From contig NZ_CP039291.1 of assembly GCF_004798685.1 (NCBI RefSeq), positions 1,364,001 through 1,428,000 on the forward strand: 64,000 nt of DNA, in the 5' to 3' direction. Below the pieces are notes generated by a model that was given only the letters and a program-made list of their open reading frames with translations, searched no databases and was not told where the DNA came from. Source of the stretch: Cellulomonas shaoxiangyii. GTDB lineage: Bacteria > Actinomycetota > Actinomycetes > Actinomycetales > Cellulomonadaceae. Position numbers and translations under genes: made by a program. Shown one piece after another: positions 57,740 to 64,000 of the stretch (position 1 is the first letter of the stretch; the number at the start of each line of letters is the position of its first letter).

Positions 57740-58575
57740 GCCGGCTGCGGATCGTGCACACGTCGGCGTTCCGGTACACGGAGCCCGTGCAGGCGTCCTA
57801 CAACGAGGCGCGCGTGACGCCGTTGTCGCAGCCCGGGCAGTCGGTGCTCGAGACGCGCGTCGACGTGCAGCCGCAGACGTGGTCGCACGGCTACCGGGAC
57901 TACTGGGGCACCCACGTCACCGCGTTCGAGGTGCTGGCGCCGCACCGGTCGCTGCTGCTGACGGCCGAGCACGTCGTCGAGGTCGCCGGCCGGTCGGCGC
58001 CGTCCGCGGACGTCGGCTGGGACCTGCTCCGCGGGCCCGAGGTGCGCGACCGGCTCGCGGAGTTCCTGGCCGACGGCCCGACGACGGCCGCGCCCGACGA
58101 CGTCGTGGCGCTCGCCCGCGCCGCCGCCGACGGCCTCGCGCCGGCGGCGGCGGCGGAGGCGGTGTGCCGGGCGGTGCGCGAGGAGCTCGACTACATCCCC
58201 GGCGTGACGTCCGTGCACACGCCCGCGGCCGAGGCGTGGGAGGCCCGCACGGGTGTCTGCCAGGACATGGCGCACCTCGTGCTGGGCGCCCTGCGGTCCG
58301 TCGGCGTGCCCGCCCGGTACGTGTCGGGCTACCTGAACCCCGACGCGACCGGGGAGGTGGGCAGCACGGTGACCGGGGAGTCGCACGCGTGGGTCGAGTG
58401 GTGGACGGGCGAGTGGTACGGCTTCGACCCGACGAACCGGGTCCCCGCGGGGGAGCAGCACGTCGTGCTCGGCCGCGGCCGGTCCTACGACGACGTGCCG
58501 CCGCTGCGCGGCATCTACGCCGGCCCGCAGACCGAGGACCTCTACGTGGAGGTGCGGATCACGCGCGAGGCGTGA
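57736..58575 (+). CDS. Transglutaminase-like cysteine protease family protein
   Basis: 279 residues. N-terminal LRIVHTSAFRYTEPVQASYNEARVTP is the bacterial transglutaminase N domain; the catalytic triad is C175 (TGVCQDMAH), H217 (ESHAWVEWW) and D232 (FDPTN). Third gene of the ATP-grasp/Alpha-E operon, where it may cleave or transfer the peptide made by the ATP-grasp enzyme (inference). Confidence 0.93.
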   Translation: MSRLRIVHTSAFRYTEPVQASYNEARVTPLSQPGQSVLETRVDVQPQTWSHGYRDYWGTHVTAFEVLAPHRSLLLTAEHVVEVAGRSAPSADVGWDLLRGPEVRDRLAEFLADGPTTAAPDDVVALARAAADGLAPAAAAEAVCRAVREELDYIPGVTSVHTPAAEAWEARTGVCQDMAHLVLGALRSVGVPARYVSGYLNPDATGEVGSTVTGESHAWVEWWTGEWYGFDPTNRVPAGEQHVVLGRGRSYDDVPPLRGIYAGPQTEDLYVEVRITREA

Positions 58576-58598
58576 CCGCCGTGCGCCGAGCGCGTCCG

Positions 58599-58650
58599 CG
58601 CCGGCGGGGCCGGGGACGCCGGCGGGGCCGGGGACGCCGGTGGGGCCGAC
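58599..58650. repeat. 18-nt tandem repeat, about three copies
   Basis: CGCCGGCGGGGCCGGGGA at 58599 and 58617, with a diverged third copy at 58635, in the gap before lepA. Noncoding. Confidence 0.85.
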
Positions 58651-58785
58651 CGGTCGCTCGTCGTGGGAACATGGGGGCTACCGACCTGCGGCCGCCGGCC
58701 AGTGCCGTGCCGCCCCGTCGGAGCCGACCGAGACCTGCGGCGCCGGAACCCCGGCGCCCCCCACGACCCGGGAGCCTGAGAGCGC

Positions 58786-60678
<1,893 letters not shown>

Positions 60679-60688
60679 CGGTGCGGGC

Positions 60689-61927
60689 ATGAGCCCGGCG
60701 CTGCCCGACGGCGACGTCCCGCCCGCGGACGGCGCGCTGCCGCCGTCGGTCGTGCCGCGGTCGGCGGGGCGCGCGTTCGGGGTCTACCTGCACGTGCCGT
60801 TCTGCGCGGTCCGCTGCGGCTACTGCGACTTCAACACCTACACCGCCACCGAGCTCGGCGGGGGTGCGAGCCTCGCGGCGTACACGGGGACGGCGCTGCG
60901 CGAGATCGCGCTGGCCGACCGGGTCCTGCGGGACGCGGGCCTGCCGCCGCGCGCGGTCTCGACCGTCTTCGTGGGCGGCGGGACCCCGACCCTCCTGCCC
61001 GTCGACGACCTCGTGCGGCTGCTCGACGGCGTGCGCGGCACGTGGGGCCTGGCCCCGGACGCCGAGGTCACCACGGAGGCGAACCCCGACTCCGTCACCC
61101 CCGACGGGCTGCACCGGCTGGCCGCGGCGGGGTTCACGCGCGTGTCCTTCGGCATGCAGTCCGCGGTGCCGCACGTGCTCGCGACGCTCGACCGCACGCA
61201 CGACCCGGAGCGCGTCCCCGACGTCGTGCGGTGGGCGCGCGAGGCCGGGCTGCGCGTGTCGCTCGACCTCATCTACGGCACCCCGGGGGAGTCGCTCGCC
61301 GACTGGCGCCGCAGCGTCGAGGCGGCGCTCGCGACGGGCGTCGACCACGTGAGCGCCTACGCGCTCGTGGTCGAGGCCGGCACCCGCATGGCCGTGCAGG
61401 TGCGCCGCGGGGAGCTCACGCTGCCCGACGAGGACGACCAGGCGGCCAAGTACGAGCTCGCGGACGACCTGCTCACGGCCGCGGGGCTGCGCTGGTACGA
61501 GGTGAGCAACTGGGCGCGCACGCCGGCGGACGCCTCCCGGCACAACCTCGGCTACTGGCGCGGGGACGACTGGTGGGGCGTCGGCCCCGGTGCGCACAGC
61601 CACGTCGGCGGGGTGCGCTGGTGGAACGTCAAGCACCCGCGGGCGTACGCGGACCGGCTCGAGGCGGGCCGCAGCCCGGCCGCCGGCCGCGAGGTCGTCG
61701 ACGCGGCGACCGCCGAGCTCGAGCGCGTCATGCTCGGCGTGCGGATCGCGGACGGCCTGCCGATCGGCGAGCTGGCGCCGACGTCCCGCGCGGCGGTCGC
61801 GGAGCTCGTCGCGGACGGGCTGGTGGACCCGCGGGCCGCGCTCGGGCTCGACGGCACGCGCCGGGTCGTCCTGACGCGCCGGGGGCGCCTGCTCGCGGAC
61901 GCGGTCGTGCGCACGCTCGCCGCCTGA
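60689..61927 (+). CDS. hemW: Radical SAM heme chaperone HemW
   Basis: 412 residues. The radical SAM motif is CAVRCGYC with C39, C43 and C46, followed by the extra DFNTY of the HemN/HemW family; VFVGGGTPTLL and the HemW C-terminal domain are present. It lacks the HemN N-terminal signature needed for coproporphyrinogen oxidase activity, so heme delivery is the likely role. Cotranscribed with lepA, as in most bacteria. Confidence 0.95.
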   Translation: MSPALPDGDVPPADGALPPSVVPRSAGRAFGVYLHVPFCAVRCGYCDFNTYTATELGGGASLAAYTGTALREIALADRVLRDAGLPPRAVSTVFVGGGTPTLLPVDDLVRLLDGVRGTWGLAPDAEVTTEANPDSVTPDGLHRLAAAGFTRVSFGMQSAVPHVLATLDRTHDPERVPDVVRWAREAGLRVSLDLIYGTPGESLADWRRSVEAALATGVDHVSAYALVVEAGTRMAVQVRRGELTLPDEDDQAAKYELADDLLTAAGLRWYEVSNWARTPADASRHNLGYWRGDDWWGVGPGAHSHVGGVRWWNVKHPRAYADRLEAGRSPAAGREVVDAATAELERVMLGVRIADGLPIGELAPTSRAAVAELVADGLVDPRAALGLDGTRRVVLTRRGRLLADAVVRTLAA

Positions 61928-61942
61928 CGACTGCGCCCCGCG

Positions 61943-62308
61943 TCAGCTGATGAGCCGGACGGACACCGGGTAGCGGTACCACTCGCCGCGCGACGCGGCG
62001 ACGGCCCCGAGCACGTGCAGCACGGCGCCCACGACGAGCACGCCGAACGGCAGCAGCGTCAGCAGCCCGAACGACGCGACCATCAGCACGAACGAGACCA
62101 TCGTCGCGCCGAGGACCGTGAGCTGGAAGTTCAGCGACTCCTTCGCGTGGTGCTCGACGAACGGGCCGCGGCCGCGGCAGACCAGCCACACCACGAGCGG
62201 CCCCACGAACGACACGACCAGGGGCAGCACGTGGGCGAGCACCGCCCAGGTGCGCTCCTCGTCGGGGCGCAGGGGCGGCGCGACCGGGGGCGGCGGGTAC
62301 GCGCTCAC
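61943..62308 (-). CDS. DUF4870 small membrane protein
   Basis: 121 residues. TWAVLAHVLPLVVSFVGPLVVWLV and KESLNFQLTVLGATMVSFVLMV are typical of DUF4870; about four membrane spans. GTG start overlaps the stop of the paralogous gene upstream by 4 nt. Function unknown. Confidence 0.88.
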   Translation of the reverse strand: MSAYPPPPVAPPLRPDEERTWAVLAHVLPLVVSFVGPLVVWLVCRGRGPFVEHHAKESLNFQLTVLGATMVSFVLMVASFGLLTLLPFGVLVVGAVLHVLGAVAASRGEWYRYPVSVRLIS

Positions 62309-62679
62309 CGGACGAGCTCCAGGCTGACCGGGTACCGGTAGGTGCTCCCGGCGTTGACGGCCACGGCGGCGAGCACCGACAGCACGAGGCTCGCGATGCC
62401 GATCGCCACCATGGCGATCCAGCCGACGAAGCCGATGAGGGGGATCTCCGCGAGGATGCGTGCGGCGACCATCGCGACGAGCACCGTCAGCTGGAAGTTC
62501 AGGGCCACGAGCGCCTGGTGGGCGACGGCGTGGTCCTTGCCGCGGTGCACGAGCCACACCACCAGGGCCGTCACCCAGCCGACGAAGAAGTAGGCGAGGA
62601 TCCCGCCGAGGTGCGCGAGGACGGCCCACGTGGCGGAGGGCGTGGAACGGGCGGGGGTGGCGTACGGGTCGTGGGACAC
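62305..62679 (-). CDS. DUF4870 small membrane protein, paralogue
   Basis: 124 residues; TWAVLAHLGGILAYFFVGWVTALVVWLVHRGKDHAVAHQALVALNFQLTV shares order and motifs with the next gene, so the two are likely a tandem duplication. AGGAG 5 nt before the GTG start. AGCGTA at 62787-62792 (TACGCT on its strand) could be the -10. Function unknown. Confidence 0.88.
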   Translation of the reverse strand: MSHDPYATPARSTPSATWAVLAHLGGILAYFFVGWVTALVVWLVHRGKDHAVAHQALVALNFQLTVLVAMVAARILAEIPLIGFVGWIAMVAIGIASLVLSVLAAVAVNAGSTYRYPVSLELVR

Positions 62680-62867
62680 GCGGGCTCCTGACGGTGGGCG
62701 GGCGCCGGACCGAGCCGGTGCGGGCCGGTCGGCGTGCCGGGCCGCACCCGGGCGGGTGCACCGGGACGGGCGTTTCGTCCGCGGGCAGCGTACTGGCGCG
62801 CGTGGCACCGGCGCCCGGGCGGGGGAACCCGGGAGGGTGGCACCGGCGCCCGGGTCGGGGCGTCGGC

Positions 62868-62897
62868 TTGACACGTCTTCCTGCGTGTCGGTTCGCT
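62868..62897 (+). promoter_or_regulatory. Promoter with inverted repeat before the Pro-rich membrane protein
   Basis: TTGACA (62868-62873) and a weak TTCGCT (62892-62897) are 18 bp apart. GACACG-N8-CGTGTC (62870-62875 / 62884-62889) overlaps the -35 and spacer, as expected for a repressor site. Confidence 0.4.
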
Positions 62898-62939
62898 GAC
62901 CTGGGTGGGCGCGCCGCGCCCGTGGACCAGGAGAGCCCC

Positions 62940-63965
62940 ATGACGGAGAACACCGGCGGCACGCCGCCGCGCGACGACGACGGCCCCGTGCCGCCGCCCG
63001 GGCCGGAGCAGCAGGGCGGCGCGTACCCGCCGCCCGCCGCGGGGCAGCCCCCGGCGTCGCCGTACGGGCCCCCCGCCGGGGGCTACCCGCCGCCGGCCGC
63101 GGGGGCGGGTCCCTACCCGCCGCCCCCGCCCGGGTACGGCCAGCCCGGCGGCGCGTACCCGCCGCCGCCCGGGTACGGCCAGCCGAGCGGCGCGTACCCG
63201 CCGCCCGGCCAGCCGTACGGCCAGCCGGGTGCCGGGGCGCCGTACGGCCAGCCGTACCCGGGCGCGCCCCGGGCCACCGTCGACGTGGGCGCGAGCCTGA
63301 CGTGGGCGTTCACCAAGTTCGGGCAGAGCTGGGTCGCGTTCGTCGTCGGCGGCCTCGCGTGGTCCGTCGGCATCTTCCTGGTCGTCCTGCTGGTGTCGGT
63401 CGCGTTCGGCGGCCTCGGCGCGCTCGTGCAGAACGTGGACGACGGTGGCGCCGCTGCGGGGGCGGGTGCGGCGATCGGCCTGGGCATCGGGGGCATCGTG
63501 ATCGGCGCCCTCGTGGTGCTGCTCGGTGCGCTCTGGCTCGCCGCGTACGTCAAGGCGGCGCTCAAGGCCGCGGACGGCCGCCAGGTGACGATCGCGGACA
63601 TGTTCGACTTCTCGCACGCCGGCCCCGTCTTCGTCGTCGGCCTGCTCGTCTCGGTGGCCTACCTCCTCGTGAGCTGGACGTGGATCGTGGCGCCGCTGCT
63701 GATGCTCGTGATCGTGTACTTCGTGTTCTTCGCGGTGCACTTCGTCGTCGACCGCGACCAGGGCGCGATCGACGCGATCCGGTCGAGCGCGACGCTGCAG
63801 ACGCGCGAGATCGGCACGTCGATCCTCGTCGTCCTCGTCGCGTGGGTCGTCTCCGCCGTCGGCGCCGCGATCTGCGGTGTCGGGGCCCTCGTCGGGACGC
63901 CGGTCGCGATCCTCGTCTCGGTGTACGCGTTCCGGCGGCTGACGGGCGGCACGGTCGCGCCCTGA
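62940..63965 (+). CDS. Pro/Gly/Tyr-rich multi-span membrane protein
   Basis: 341 residues. The first ~115 are low complexity with PPGYGQP/GAYPPP repeats; the rest has about five to six membrane spans (from about 125) with a conserved-looking core KFGQSWVAFVVGGLAW and FFAVHFVVDRDQGAIDAI, like glycerophosphoryl-diester-type or DUF975-like integral proteins. ATG 62940 has AGGAGAG upstream. Function unknown; it ends 35 nt before the window edge. Confidence 0.8.
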   Translation: MTENTGGTPPRDDDGPVPPPGPEQQGGAYPPPAAGQPPASPYGPPAGGYPPPAAGAGPYPPPPPGYGQPGGAYPPPPGYGQPSGAYPPPGQPYGQPGAGAPYGQPYPGAPRATVDVGASLTWAFTKFGQSWVAFVVGGLAWSVGIFLVVLLVSVAFGGLGALVQNVDDGGAAAGAGAAIGLGIGGIVIGALVVLLGALWLAAYVKAALKAADGRQVTIADMFDFSHAGPVFVVGLLVSVAYLLVSWTWIVAPLLMLVIVYFVFFAVHFVVDRDQGAIDAIRSSATLQTREIGTSILVVLVAWVVSAVGAAICGVGALVGTPVAILVSVYAFRRLTGGTVAP

Positions 63966-64000
63966 CGTCCCGGCCCGCAGCACGACGACGCCCCCGCCGG

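Overview
The window is about 75% G+C with very strong G/C bias at third codon positions, GTG starts and actinobacterial gene order (rne-rplU-rpmA-obgE-proB-proA-nadD-rsfS; leuS-degV-comEA-comEC-holA-rpsT-lepA-hemW). It looks like chromosomal DNA of a Cellulomonas-like actinobacterium (Micrococcales). The genus is an inference from composition, gene order and a secreted pectate lyase; nothing in the sequence proves it. I see no insertion sequence, prophage, CRISPR array, rRNA or integrase. One tRNA gene (Ala, GGC) is present.

Layout. 1-500: the first 15 codons of a leftward cydA and a shared regulatory region with a DosR/DevR-like box. 501-12969: a rightward housekeeping run (RNase E/G, L21, L27, ObgE, ProB, ProA, a small membrane protein, NadD, a Pro/Ala-rich membrane protein, RsfS, a phosphoglycerate-mutase-like phosphatase, tRNA-Ala). 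13-43 kb: mostly short accessory units. These are an SRPBCC protein, a 2-hydroxyacid dehydrogenase coupled to a DUF2264 protein, a membrane alpha/beta-hydrolase, an amino-acid permease, a ThrE exporter, PEP carboxylase, Nudix and VOC proteins, an ECF sigma factor with a SnoaL tail, a secreted PL1 pectate lyase under a LacI-type operator, CYTH and CHAD proteins, a glutathionyl-hydroquinone reductase homologue, a lipoprotein, an LLM oxidoreductase, a membrane metallophosphoesterase, a bulb-lectin/VanY fusion, a DtxR/MntR regulator and an MFS exporter. 43-51.3 kb: leuS with a leucine-rich leader peptide, degV, comEA, comEC, holA. 51.4-54 kb: a degenerate EAL protein, a 41-codon secreted peptide gene and an XRE/TPR regulator. 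54-64 kb: rpsT, a PemK/MazF-like protein, the ATP-grasp/Alpha-E/transglutaminase operon, lepA, hemW, two DUF4870 proteins and a Pro-rich membrane protein.

Themes. Many start codons lie exactly 6-8 nt after a TANNNT-type -10 hexamer, so many mRNAs here are probably leaderless, while operon-internal genes use GTGA-type overlaps or clear Shine-Dalgarno (SD) sites. The two most interesting loci are (i) an unannotated 41-residue exported peptide just upstream of an HTH/TPR regulator of RRNPP-like architecture, whose promoter carries an inverted repeat, which would fit a peptide-signalling pair; and (ii) a leaderless 15-codon leader ORF before leuS whose three consecutive Leu codons are also complementary to the leuS SD, which would fit translational attenuation by leucyl-tRNA level. 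Both are inferences from sequence alone.
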